A DNA stretch of 7,313 nucleotides. Source: Phycisphaerae bacterium. Its GTDB lineage: Bacteria; Planctomycetota; Phycisphaerae; Tepidisphaerales; Tepidisphaeraceae. The stretch covers positions 1-7,313 of the forward strand of contig JACMJD010000145.1 in NCBI GenBank assembly GCA_014380825.1, written 5' to 3'. Under the pieces are notes generated by a model. The model was not told where the DNA came from. It ran no database searches and saw nothing but the letters and a program-made list of their open reading frames with translations. This document shows positions 1-6,971 of the stretch, in pieces (position 1 is the first letter of the stretch; each line of letters starts with the position of its first letter). Both the position numbers and the translations under genes were made by a program.

Positions 1-675
1 CCCGAGGCGTTCGTGAGCAACCCGCAGGAAGGCGTGGCGAAATTGCAGGAAGCGCTCGAACTCACCGAGCCGCCGCGCATCGTGGAAGGCATCGACATCG
101 CGCACCTGCAGGGCGGGGAGACGGTCGGATCGAAGGTCTGCTTCATCGACGGCTCACCGTTCAAAGACGGCTATCGCCGGTACAAGATCAAGCACGGCCA
201 GGGGAACAACGATTACCTTTCGATCCAGGAAGTCGTCTCGCGCCGTTATCGCGAGGCAGGGGCGAGCAACGAGCTGTATCCGGATGTCATCCTGATCGAC
301 GGCGGCCTCGGGCAGCTTCATGGGGCGCTGGAAGTGTTCAAGACGATGGACGTTCGCCCGCCTATGGTGATCTCGCTGGCGAAGAAGGACGAGCTGGTCT
401 ACGTGCAGGCCAAGACCGAGCCGATCAAGCTGTCGCGAAACCACCTGGGCTTGAAGCTGCTGCAATACATCCGGGACGAAGCGCATCGCTTCGCCCAGCA
501 CTATCATCACATTCTGCGAAGAAAGTCGCAGCTTGAAGAAGATGTGAAGAAGGGCCGGCGACCGCCCCGCGCACGGAAGAAGAAACCGGCAGCGTCGCCC
601 GAACCGACGCCGGTACCTCAGGAAATTTCGCCGCCGGCGCCAAACACAGATGCCAACGGCGCGGCGAACGGGTAA
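1..675 (+). CDS. uvrC: UvrC, excinuclease ABC subunit C (C-terminal part; 5' end outside window)
   Basis: UvrC is the nuclease of bacterial nucleotide excision repair; recruited by UvrB at a lesion, it cuts the damaged strand on both sides. The window holds the end of the UvrC linker and the complete RNase H-like endonuclease domain, open at the left edge. The family motifs are present: GIDIAHLQGG (Asp at nt 94-96), VILIDGGLGQL (Asp at nt 298-300) and IRDEAHRFAQHYH (His at nt 484-486). These match the Asp/Asp/His catalytic positions known for the family. The YRRYKIK and DDY-like (NNDYLSIQEVVSRRY) segments also fit. Most UvrC proteins continue into a tandem helix-hairpin-helix DNA-binding domain with an IPGIG-type motif. 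Here that domain is absent, and from about nt 535 the protein ends in a basic stretch (KKGRRPPRARKKK) and a Pro/Ala-rich tail. The GTG at 13 is an internal Val codon, not the start, because the frame is open to base 1. Family assignment is firm; the function of the tail is unknown. Confidence 0.95.
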   Translation, partial: PEAFVSNPQEGVAKLQEALELTEPPRIVEGIDIAHLQGGETVGSKVCFIDGSPFKDGYRRYKIKHGQGNNDYLSIQEVVSRRYREAGASNELYPDVILIDGGLGQLHGALEVFKTMDVRPPMVISLAKKDELVYVQAKTEPIKLSRNHLGLKLLQYIRDEAHRFAQHYHHILRRKSQLEEDVKKGRRPPRARKKKPAASPEPTPVPQEISPPAPNTDANGAANG

Positions 676-714
676 TCTATCCGGTCGCTGCTGCACCATT
701 GATTCGACACCGAC

Positions 715-720
715 GAGGGG
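715..720 (+). promoter_or_regulatory. Ribosome binding site for the toroid/DUF4159 gene
   Basis: The sequence GAGGGG lies three bases upstream of the ATG at 724. It is a purine-rich Shine-Dalgarno-like stretch, with somewhat short spacing. It supports 724 as the start, as does the signal peptide that begins exactly there. No convincing promoter is visible in the 48 bases between uvrC and this gene, so readthrough from uvrC is possible. Confidence 0.5.
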
Positions 721-723
721 CCA

Positions 724-3108
724 ATGAATCGTGCGATCATCTGTGTTCTGATCGCGGCGATCTGCACGTATCCGATCGCGCCGCATTCCGCGATTGCGCT
801 TCAAACCTCAGATGAAGCGCCGGCTAATCGTCAACTTCCAGGTTCCTCGCGCACGCCGCTGCTGAGCAAGGTGGAGGATTCGATCGCGCGCGGCGTGAAA
901 TATCTGCTCGGGCGGCAGAACGCCGACGGAAGCTTCGGCGATGAAAACGCAGTCCCAAGCCGACGCGTCGGCGAAACTGCGCTGGCCACGCTCGCGCTTC
1001 TCAACAGCGGCGAATCGCATCAGTCGCCGAAGCTGGCGAAGGCGATCACGTTTCTTCGTAAGACCAAATCGGTCGGTCGCGACACGACGTACGCGATCGC
1101 GCTTCGCGCGTGTGTCTGGGCGACTCTGCCCGAACCGGTGCGCGGATCGAACCTGAAAGCGGATCTCGGCTGGCTGCTGACCAGTTGCCTGAAGACTCGC
1201 GATTTCGACGGCCTGTATGCCTACGGATTTCCGAGTCGGCCGGATTTCTCGAACAGTCAGTATGGTGTGCTTGGAGTCTGGTACGCGCAGCTCGCTGGAT
1301 TGGAAGTGCCGACGAACTATTGGAATCGCGTCGAAAAAGCGTGGCGAAAATATCAGGAAGATGATGGCGGATGGGCATATGTGCCGAGTCGCGGCAGTGC
1401 GAGCTACGCATCAATGACGGCGGCAGGTGCAGCGACGTTGTACATCACCAACGATTACCTGCACGCGTCGGAGTCGCAGGACCTGATGGTTCCGACGACC
1501 AACAAAGAGCTCGATCGCGCCATCGAGTGGTTAGGCAAGAATTTCGCCGCCGACTACAACGCCGGCCTCGATACGGATCTAAAGCCGAAGAACGATGTTG
1601 ACGCAGCGCTTGCGGGCCTGGGCTTTCGACGACGCGACAACGGCTCGTTCGTTCACTACATGCTGTTCGGATATGAGCGCGTCGGCGAAGCGAGCGGCCT
1701 GACGCGGTTCGGCAAGCATCGCTGGTTCGAAGAAGGCGCCCGGTTCCTGCTCGAGACACAAGCGTACGATGGCAGTTGGGATGGCCGCGACCCGGTTGAG
1801 ATTGGACCGGTCGCCAATACATCGTACTCGCTGCTGTTCCTCTCGCGCGGCCGCTCGCCGGTCGCAATTCAGAAACTGCAATTCGGTCCTGACGGCAAGG
1901 GCCGGTGGAATAACCGTCCGCGCGATGCAGCCAACTTCGTGCGCTTCATGCGGCACGCGACCGAGCGGCACATGAACTGGCAGATCGTCAGCGCCGATGC
2001 GCCGCTCGAAGACCTGCGCGAAGCGCCGATCCTCTATCTCGCCAGCGATCGGCTGATCGATCTCACCGAATCACAGCGACAGAATCTGCTGACCTATGTC
2101 AATGAAGGCGGGCTGCTTCTCTTCGTCAACGAAGGCGCGACCGATGCGTTCGCCAAGAGCGTGACGGCGCTGTGCAAAGATCTCTGGCCGCGATATTCCT
2201 TTCGCGATCTGCCGGCGGATCATCCGGTCAAGCAGAATAACTTCCCGATGAACGGCTGGACCGATCCGATCCGCGGCCTGAGCAACGGAGTTCGCGAGCT
2301 GGCGATCCTCATGCCCAGCGGCGACGTCAGTTGGAAATGGCAAGCTGGCGGCGGCGCAACGCAGGTTAATCTCTCGCCCTACGCACCGCTTGGGAATCTG
2401 TCGCTATATCTCAATGACAAATCCAACCCGCGCTACAAGGGCGAAGCCAGTTGGATCGAGCGCGACAGCTCCGCCGATGACGCGCCGACGCGGCGATTCG
2501 TCGCGCGGTTAAAGTTCAATGGTGATTGGAATCCCGAACCGCTCGGCTGGAAACGCATCGCCAACCTGTTGCACAACGCACAGGATTGCGAGGTTCATTC
2601 CGATGCGATCGACCTGGCCCCGGGCAAACTGAAGATTGCCTACACGCTAGCGCACCTGACATCGACGGGAAAGTTTGACCTGAAGGCGCAGGAGCGCGAA
2701 GCGCTCAAATCGTACATCGACAAAGGCGGCACTCTTCTGTTCGACGCGGCCGGCGGATCAACCGAAGCGACGGCTGCGTTCGAGGCCCTGATGGCCGCGC
2801 TGTATCCGGGCGTGCAGCCGGCGCCGTTGTCGATCGATCATCCGATCTACACCGGCTCGTTCGAGCACGGCCGCCCGATCGAGCGCTTCGACTATCGCCG
2901 TGGTGCACCCGGACGATTAGCGCCGACGAAACTACCGCGGCTCAAAGCCTACACGGTGAAAGGTCGCGTGATCGCGATTGAATCGCCAGAAGATCTCTCC
3001 GCCGCGATGGTCGGTTATCCGACCGGTGGAATTACCGGCTATACCCCCGCGACGGCGGTGCAGATCATCCGCAACGTCGTCATGTGGAGCGACGCGCCGA
3101 AAAAATAA
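724..3108 (+). CDS. Exported protein with prenyltransferase/squalene-oxidase-like toroid and two DUF4159-like domains
   Basis: This 794-residue protein has no experimentally defined function that I can name. Residues 1-25 form a Sec signal peptide (MNR, hydrophobic core, likely cleavage after HSAIA), so it should act outside the cytoplasmic membrane. Residues ~45-380 carry toroid repeats like those of squalene cyclases and prenyltransferases: RQNADGSFG (64-72), DDGGWAY (213-219) and TQAYDGSWDG (345-354), separated by helical pairs. I do not see a convincing squalene-cyclase DXDD acid motif, so catalysis of that type is not supported. Residues ~402-560 form a first DUF4159-like domain (APILYLAS at 434-441, YVNEGGLLLF at 458-467, ADHPV at 498-502). 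Residues ~590-790 form a second, with the family-typical YIDKGGTLLFDAAGGS (664-679), SIDHPIYTG (703-711) and GYTPATAVQIIRNVVMW (772-788). DUF4159 resembles a flavodoxin/GATase-like ligand-binding fold; that is family knowledge, not something shown here. Such proteins are frequent in Planctomycetes. The ATG at 724 is 48 bases after uvrC, on the same strand. Confidence 0.88.
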   Translation: MNRAIICVLIAAICTYPIAPHSAIALQTSDEAPANRQLPGSSRTPLLSKVEDSIARGVKYLLGRQNADGSFGDENAVPSRRVGETALATLALLNSGESHQSPKLAKAITFLRKTKSVGRDTTYAIALRACVWATLPEPVRGSNLKADLGWLLTSCLKTRDFDGLYAYGFPSRPDFSNSQYGVLGVWYAQLAGLEVPTNYWNRVEKAWRKYQEDDGGWAYVPSRGSASYASMTAAGAATLYITNDYLHASESQDLMVPTTNKELDRAIEWLGKNFAADYNAGLDTDLKPKNDVDAALAGLGFRRRDNGSFVHYMLFGYERVGEASGLTRFGKHRWFEEGARFLLETQAYDGSWDGRDPVEIGPVANTSYSLLFLSRGRSPVAIQKLQFGPDGKGRWNNRPRDAANFVRFMRHATERHMNWQIVSADAPLEDLREAPILYLASDRLIDLTESQRQNLLTYVNEGGLLLFVNEGATDAFAKSVTALCKDLWPRYSFRDLPADHPVKQNNFPMNGWTDPIRGLSNGVRELAILMPSGDVSWKWQAGGGATQVNLSPYAPLGNLSLYLNDKSNPRYKGEASWIERDSSADDAPTRRFVARLKFNGDWNPEPLGWKRIANLLHNAQDCEVHSDAIDLAPGKLKIAYTLAHLTSTGKFDLKAQEREALKSYIDKGGTLLFDAAGGSTEATAAFEALMAALYPGVQPAPLSIDHPIYTGSFEHGRPIERFDYRRGAPGRLAPTKLPRLKAYTVKGRVIAIESPEDLSAAMVGYPTGGITGYTPATAVQIIRNVVMWSDAPKK

Positions 3109-3222
3109 TGGTGCGCGGGTAATCCGTTCGGAAGGAAGCTGTGCTTCGTTGACGAGCGGACAACGTTCACCGGCTCGCCGGAACAGATGGAAGAGATGCG
3201 CAAGCGGTTCGTGTCGCGGTGA
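3109..3222 (+). pseudogene. Probable C-terminal remnant of a VOC (glyoxalase/bleomycin-resistance) family gene
   Basis: Straight after the TAA of the preceding gene, and in the same frame, 37 codons run to a TGA at 3220-3222. They include GNPFGRKLCFVDERTTFTG, followed by a charged helix-like end (EQMEEMRKRFVSR). The DPFGNxLCFVD..T.FTG pattern is the typical last strand and tail of VOC-superfamily proteins, where the Glu or nearby residue of this strand often binds the metal. There is no room for the rest of a VOC domain (about 110-130 residues), because the upstream bases encode the end of the DUF4159 protein. There is also no usable start codon before the motif. I read it as a decayed or truncated gene left by a deletion. 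The motif match is from memory of the family, and a chance match over so few residues cannot be excluded. Confidence 0.5.
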
Positions 3223-3230
3223 GCCGGCAG

Positions 3231-3322
3231 AAAAAAAAGGTCGTCATCCAGAGCGGTACTCCGCGAAGGATCTGGCCACACGCGTGAAGCCAGATCCTTC
3301 GCGAAGTTCCGCTCTGGATGAC
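3231..3322 (-). terminator. Hairpin plus T-tract, likely terminator of the minus-strand genes
   Basis: On the minus strand the 34-base-pair hairpin (3322 to 3243) is followed after four bases by eight consecutive Ts (complement of A8 at 3231-3238). It lies 19 bases past the stop of the methyltransferase gene. Stem, loop and U-tract have the order of an intrinsic terminator, although the stem is much longer than usual. On the plus strand no T-tract follows the hairpin, so termination of the upstream plus-strand gene here would be weaker. Confidence 0.6.
3243..3322. repeat. Long imperfect palindrome, REP/MITE-like intergenic element
   Basis: Two 34-base arms, 3243-3276 and 3289-3322, are inverted complements with only two mismatches (positions 3257 and 3261 of the left arm). 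The loop is 12 bases and contains the small palindrome CACGCGTG (3279-3286). The outer ends read GTCATCCAGAGCGG and CCGCTCTGGATGAC. When translated, such elements give recurring spurious peptides of the type HPERxxAKDLA and DPSRSxALDD, a hallmark of dispersed hairpin repeats seen between genes in many environmental bacteria. Only one copy is visible here, so dispersal through the genome is inferred. The element sits between convergent transcription units. Confidence 0.8.
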
Positions 3323-3341
3323 TGCGCGGCAATTCAACATT

Positions 3342-4091
3342 TCACTCGCGTGAACACTCCAGCACCACCTCCTCGTCCGCGTCATCCGGCGGACGCTGTT
3401 CGTAAATCTTCAGCGCCGTGATCCTCTCGAACCCAGCGGCGGCCAACCGCGCGGTCATTTCCGGCAGATCGGAGTGCCGAAGATTGAACTCTTCAAACTC
3501 CGTCGCGAGGAGTTGGCAATCCTTGATGAGCTCGTAGCGATGGACGCTCGATGCGATTGATGTGCTCGCGTCGTATCGGCTCAGCCATGAGATGATGAGC
3601 CGAGCGCCGTCGGCGCGATCGATCCACCGCCCTCCCCACGGCCAACTGCCTGACTCCTTCGGTTTACGCTGACCGACTTCAACGACGAGCTTCGCATTCG
3701 GAAGCATGAGCTCGCGAAGCCGCTTCAGGCTCGCGTCAAGCGCAACCTCGTCGGTAATCAGACCGAGCGATCCGGCCGGGATGATGACCAGCCCGTACTT
3801 TCGCGGGAGATCAATCTCAGGCAACGATTGCTCGGTCACGTTCGCATTCAATCCCAGCAGCTTTAACTTCTCGCGACACGCGGCCAGCATGTGCGGCGAG
3901 GCGTCAAAGCCGTCGATGTCGAAGCCGCGTTGCCGCAGCGGGATCAGGAATCTCCCCGGCCCGCACATCGGCTCGAGGAACGGCCCGGCCGATTGCTCGG
4001 CGTAGCGGAGATAGAACTCCAACGCATCCCGCGGCGCGGTGGGTTTGTCGGTGTCGTAAAATTCAGTGCAGAGTTTTTTGTAGCAATTCAT
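3342..4091 (-). CDS. Class I SAM-dependent methyltransferase
   Basis: This is a 249-residue cytoplasmic protein predicted to transfer a methyl group from S-adenosylmethionine; the acceptor is unknown. The Rossmann-fold motifs are clear: motif I FLEPMCGPGRFL (38-49), the acidic post-I segment DIDGFDASPHML (58-69), and a strand with the motif IV position KYGLVIIPAGSLGLI (98-112). A later strand, LPNAKLVVEVG (130-140), leads to an insert rich in Trp and Gly (SGSWPWGGRW, 147-156), then beta-strand-rich sequence resembling the C-terminal lobe of small-molecule methyltransferases of the Methyltransf_25/11 type. I chose the ATG at 4091 because it gives the MNCYKKLCTEFYD start typical of this group. 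A GTG at 4118 would add nine residues (MRAYASFHF) with no better ribosome site. The gene follows purK on the same strand after 148 bases, so it may be co-transcribed, but no functional link to purine synthesis is apparent. Confidence 0.85.
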   Translation of the reverse strand: MNCYKKLCTEFYDTDKPTAPRDALEFYLRYAEQSAGPFLEPMCGPGRFLIPLRQRGFDIDGFDASPHMLAACREKLKLLGLNANVTEQSLPEIDLPRKYGLVIIPAGSLGLITDEVALDASLKRLRELMLPNAKLVVEVGQRKPKESGSWPWGGRWIDRADGARLIISWLSRYDASTSIASSVHRYELIKDCQLLATEFEEFNLRHSDLPEMTARLAAAGFERITALKIYEQRPPDDADEEVVLECSRE

Positions 4092-4198
4092 AAAGTGAAA
4101 GCTCGCATAAGCGCGCACACGCGATGTATGTCCGAGTGCGCGCGGAATCGTTGTGGATTAGGAAACGGAAGAATGAATCAGAGGCGAGCTGTCATGAT

Positions 4199-4216
4199 CG
4201 CACCGCGTTCGGTGCG
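4199..4216 (-). other. Short GC-rich hairpin downstream of purK
   Basis: CGCACCG at 4199-4205 pairs perfectly with CGGTGCG at 4210-4216 across a four-base loop, 23 bases past the purK stop codon. No T-tract follows on the minus strand, so it is not a standard intrinsic terminator. It may protect the purK mRNA end, attenuate readthrough into the methyltransferase, or have no role. The rest of the purK-methyltransferase gap shows nothing I can identify. Confidence 0.3.
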
Positions 4217-4239
4217 GACGTGAATCTAACGAACGATCC

Positions 4240-5364
4240 TCATTCCAGCAACGCTTTTCTTGCGGCAAGTACGATCTCGCGCGCCTCGTTGGAGCTGTCC
4301 GCCATCGCGGTGATGTGTCCCATCTTTCGGCCGGGCTTGGGGATTTGCTTGCCATACAGATGCAACTTCGCGCGCGGATCGCGCAACGCCGCGGGCCAGT
4401 TGGGCGTGCGGTCCTGCCACAGATCGCCCAGCAGGTTGGCCATCGCCGCGGGTCGCAACAACGTCGGATCACCGAGCGGCAGGTCGCAGACGGCCCGGAG
4501 CTGTTGCTCGAACTGACTCGTCACGCACGCGTCAAACGTGTGATGGCCGGAGTTGTGTGGCCGCGGCGCGAGCTCGTTCACGAGGATCTCCTCGCCGACG
4601 ACGAACATCTCCACCGCTAGCACGCCGACGAGATTCAACGCGCTGCAAATCGCGATGGCCAGCTCCACCGCATCACGCTCCACCCGCGGCGACACTTGCG
4701 CGGGCGCCGTCGTCACATTGAGGACGCCGTTCACATGATCGTTGCGACCGGGCGCAAAACATTGCGTTTGCCCGCTGGACGTGCGGGCGCAGATCACGCT
4801 GATTTCGAAATCGAACGGAACGACCTTCTCCAGGATGCTGAGTGGTCGACCGATTTTGTTGAACGCATCGGCCGCTTGCGACGGATCGTCGATCCGAATC
4901 TGCCCTTTTCCGTCGTAGCCGTAGTCGGCAGACTTCAAGATCGAGCGCGAACCGATCTGCGACGCCGCGAGCGGCGAATCTTCAGCGCTGCGCACTTCGC
5001 GGAATTCGGTAACGGGAATTCCGTGTTCAACGAGAAACTTCTTCTCGCGCAGCCGATGCCGACATGTCTCTAGCACGAACGGCGACGGATGCACCGGCCG
5101 AATCTCTTCGATCGCCGCCAACGTCTCGGCCGGGACGTTTTCAAATTCGAACGTGACGACGTCCACGCCGAACGCGAACCGACGCGCCGCGTCGAGATCG
5201 TCGTAAGGCGCGTTGATCTCGTAATCAGCGACCTGCCCCGCCGGCCCGTCAGGCGTTGGATCCAGCGCGTGAACGCGATAACCCATTCGCCGCGCCGCAA
5301 TGGCGAACATGCGCCCAAGCTGCCCGCCGCCGAGAATACCGATGGTTTGGCCGGGGAGGATCAT
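4240..5364 (-). CDS. purK: PurK, N5-carboxyaminoimidazole ribonucleotide synthase (ATP-dependent)
   Basis: PurK uses ATP and bicarbonate to carboxylate aminoimidazole ribonucleotide (AIR) to N5-CAIR in de novo purine synthesis, in the cytoplasm. The protein has 374 residues, a normal length. The N-terminal preATP-grasp part starts with GILGGGQLGRM (9-19) and contains TFEFENVP (71-78). The ATP-grasp domain shows the glycine-rich loop KSADYGYDGKGQ (144-155) and the Mg/ATP and substrate region VNELAPRPHNSGHHT (262-276), followed by SQFEQQLRA (283-291). The C-terminal PurK domain ends with KPGRKMGHIT (343-352). All hallmark residues are intact, so the enzyme is expected to be active. The ATG at 5364 immediately follows the TAA of purE with no intervening base and no clear Shine-Dalgarno sequence, which suggests translational coupling. 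Confidence 0.96.
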   Translation of the reverse strand: MILPGQTIGILGGGQLGRMFAIAARRMGYRVHALDPTPDGPAGQVADYEINAPYDDLDAARRFAFGVDVVTFEFENVPAETLAAIEEIRPVHPSPFVLETCRHRLREKKFLVEHGIPVTEFREVRSAEDSPLAASQIGSRSILKSADYGYDGKGQIRIDDPSQAADAFNKIGRPLSILEKVVPFDFEISVICARTSSGQTQCFAPGRNDHVNGVLNVTTAPAQVSPRVERDAVELAIAICSALNLVGVLAVEMFVVGEEILVNELAPRPHNSGHHTFDACVTSQFEQQLRAVCDLPLGDPTLLRPAAMANLLGDLWQDRTPNWPAALRDPRAKLHLYGKQIPKPGRKMGHITAMADSSNEAREIVLAARKALLE

Positions 5365-5856
5365 TTAGAGTGACGTGTCGAGCACGTCTTTCGTTTGCGC
5401 GGCACGGAACGTCTTCAATCGCATGGCGATTCCTGAATCGTTCAGCGCCAAAATCTGCGCCGCCAGGATACCGGCGTTCTTTGCGCCGGCTTCGCCGATC
5501 GCGAGCGTCGCGACGGGAATTCCTGCCGGCATCTGCACGATCGACAGTAGCGAATCCAATCCGCTCAGTGCCTTGGATTGCACCGGCACGCCTAGCACCG
5601 GGAGCAGGGTCTTCGCAGCGCACATCCCCGGCAAGTGTGCCGCCCCACCGGCCCCGGCGATGATCACTTTCAGCCCGCGCGATTCGGCGCTGCTCGCATA
5701 TTCGAACAACAAATCCGGCGTGCGGTGCGCCGACACGATCCGCTTCTCATACGCCACTTCCAATTGATCGAGCAATTCGGCTGCGTGACGCATGGTCTCC
5801 CAATCGGATTTGCTGCCCATGATAATTCCGATAACCGGCGAAGACTTGCTCGACAT
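5365..5856 (-). CDS. purE: PurE, N5-CAIR mutase (class I)
   Basis: PurE moves the carboxyl group of N5-CAIR, the PurK product, to carbon 4 to give CAIR. The 163-residue protein has the compact class I form: MGSKSDW (13-19), the catalytic SAHRTP loop (42-47, with the conserved His), [11 protein letters not shown] (68-78), [17 protein letters not shown] (94-110) and GEAGAKNAG (121-129). Class I fits the presence of purK next door, since class II enzymes act directly on AIR and CO2 and usually lack a PurK partner. I prefer the ATG at 5856, which gives [10 protein letters not shown]. An upstream in-frame ATG at 5877 would add seven residues and run through a TATAAT sequence. The C-terminal ~15 residues ([19 protein letters not shown] region) are less conserved in the family. 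The gene reads away from the antiporter gene at 5886. Confidence 0.96.
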   Translation of the reverse strand: MSSKSSPVIGIIMGSKSDWETMRHAAELLDQLEVAYEKRIVSAHRTPDLLFEYASSAESRGLKVIIAGAGGAAHLPGMCAAKTLLPVLGVPVQSKALSGLDSLLSIVQMPAGIPVATLAIGEAGAKNAGILAAQILALNDSGIAMRLKTFRAAQTKDVLDTSL

Positions 5857-5863
5857 CCGCGGA

Positions 5864-5869
5864 ATTATA
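5864..5869 (-). promoter_or_regulatory. Candidate -10 element (TATAAT) upstream of purE
   Basis: The minus strand reads TATAAT at 5869-5864, a perfect consensus -10 hexamer in otherwise GC-rich DNA, ending seven bases before the purE ATG at 5856. Initiation about seven bases downstream would place the transcript start at or next to the start codon, implying a leaderless or nearly leaderless mRNA. That would fit the absence of a Shine-Dalgarno sequence there. I found no good -35 hexamer at 15-18 bases spacing, so this remains tentative. Confidence 0.35.
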
Positions 5870-5885
5870 TCGAGCATGCCGAAGA

Positions 5886-6971
5886 ATGGATGCAGAGCAG
5901 AAAAAAAGCAGGACAGGTGCCGTTCATCTCGGCCATCCCGAGGCGCACATTCCGTGGGTCGATGTGCCCGACACCGCCGCCAAGCCGCTGTCGCGACCGA
6001 AGATCGCGATGATGTTTGCCATTGCCGTGGCGATCGCGTGGGTTGCGTATTTTCTCGAGCACGTCGCGCATGGCGTGGCCGACGCGCGCGTGGTGCTGCC
6101 TTGGGTCACGCCGTTCGCATTGCTGCTGGCGTGCATCGCGCTTATGCCGTTCATCGCACGACATTGGTGGGAACACAACTACGCCTCGGTTGTGGTTGCA
6201 CTGGGCACGATCATCATCGCCTATTACCTGCTGCGCGTGGAACACGGCACGGGAAATCTCGCTCGCGCCGGCGCGGAGTACATCAGCTTCATCTTTCTGC
6301 TCGGCTCCCTGTTCATCGTCTCGGGCGGAATCCTGATCCGCGTGCGCGCTGAAGCGACACCGCTGGCGAACACAACGCTCCTGCTGATCGGCGCGGTCAT
6401 CGCCAACATCTTCGGCACGACCGGCGCGTCGATGCTGCTGATCCGTCCGTACCTCCGCATGAACGAGGGCCGCGTACGGGCGTTCCACGTCGTCTTCTTT
6501 ATCTTCGTCGTCGCCAACTGCGGCGGCTCGCTCACGCCCATCGGTGATCCGCCGCTTTTTCTCGGATACCTCGTCGGCGTGCCGTTCTTCTGGGTGGCCG
6601 AGAACTGTTGGCCGATCTGGCTGATGGTCAATCTAGTGCTGCTTGCTGTCTTCTACGTATTCGACGCCCGACACAAATCAATGGCGCAGGGGCCGAAGGA
6701 ATCCAGCTACGGCGAAGTAGTCAGCCTGTACGGCGCCGTCAACCTCATCTTCATCGCGATGATTATTGGTGGGATATTTCTGCACGCGCCATACCGCGAG
6801 ATGATGATGGCCGCCGCCGCATGTGGATCACTGTGGTTCACGCCGCGACGCGTACACCTTGAAAATCATTTCAACTACGCGCCGATCCGCGAGATCGCGT
6901 TCCTGTTCTTCGGCATCTTCATCACGATGCTGCCGGCGATGAATTACCTCGCGCATCTGGGCGTTCATACG
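5886..6971 (+). pseudogene. NhaD/CitMHS-like sodium:proton antiporter, 3' end lost at a junction
   Basis: This reading frame encodes about 362 residues of an integral membrane ion transporter (IT superfamily, Na+/H+ antiporter or citrate-transporter-like); the transported ion is inferred from family only. A polar 37-residue N-terminus ([11 protein letters not shown]) precedes hydrophobic segments at about 40-57, 73-90, 100-116, 131-151, 162-177, 198-212, 223-236, 242-259, 283-299 and 335-351. The most diagnostic sequence is GSLFIVSGGILIR (140-152), then NIFGTTGASMLLIRP (174-188) and NCGGSLTPIGDPPLFLGYL (211-229), a pattern I associate with planctomycete antiporters of this group. The last family-like segment is FFGIFITMLPAMNYLAHLG (341-359). 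The helices that should follow, including the usual SSFLDNAPTY-type segment, are missing. The frame stays open to the window end but turns into Arg/Gly-rich non-membrane sequence. The ATG at 5886 lacks a clear ribosome site; it lies 29 bases from the divergent purE start. Confidence 0.8.

Noticed and set aside
154..804. Long minus-strand open frame opposite uvrC (216 codons)
   Set aside because: It is antisense to the strongly conserved UvrC nuclease domain, crosses the uvrC stop and the next gene's start, and its translation is Arg-rich without any family motif.
3170..3227. Inverted pair CCGGCTCGCCG (3170-3180) and CGGTGAGCCGG (3217-3227)
   Set aside because: The stem is short, has a mismatch and a 36-base loop, and overlaps the VOC-like remnant; it is most likely chance in GC-rich sequence.
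2978..3421. Open frames on both strands through the palindromic repeat (for example 2978-3421 plus, 3039-3332 minus)
   Set aside because: Their middle parts are translations of the repeat (HPERxxAKDLA, DPSRSxALDD types) and their ends overlap real genes in other frames. They are artefacts of the hairpin.
4092..4118. Upstream GTG start for the methyltransferase at 4118
   Set aside because: It adds only MRAYASFHF with no ribosome site; the ATG at 4091 fits the family N-terminus better.
5792..6352. Plus-strand open frame of 186 codons and the minus-strand frame 5865-6488
   Set aside because: Both are shadows of the antiporter gene. The frame starting at 5886 has membrane segments and family motifs, and these two are Arg-rich.
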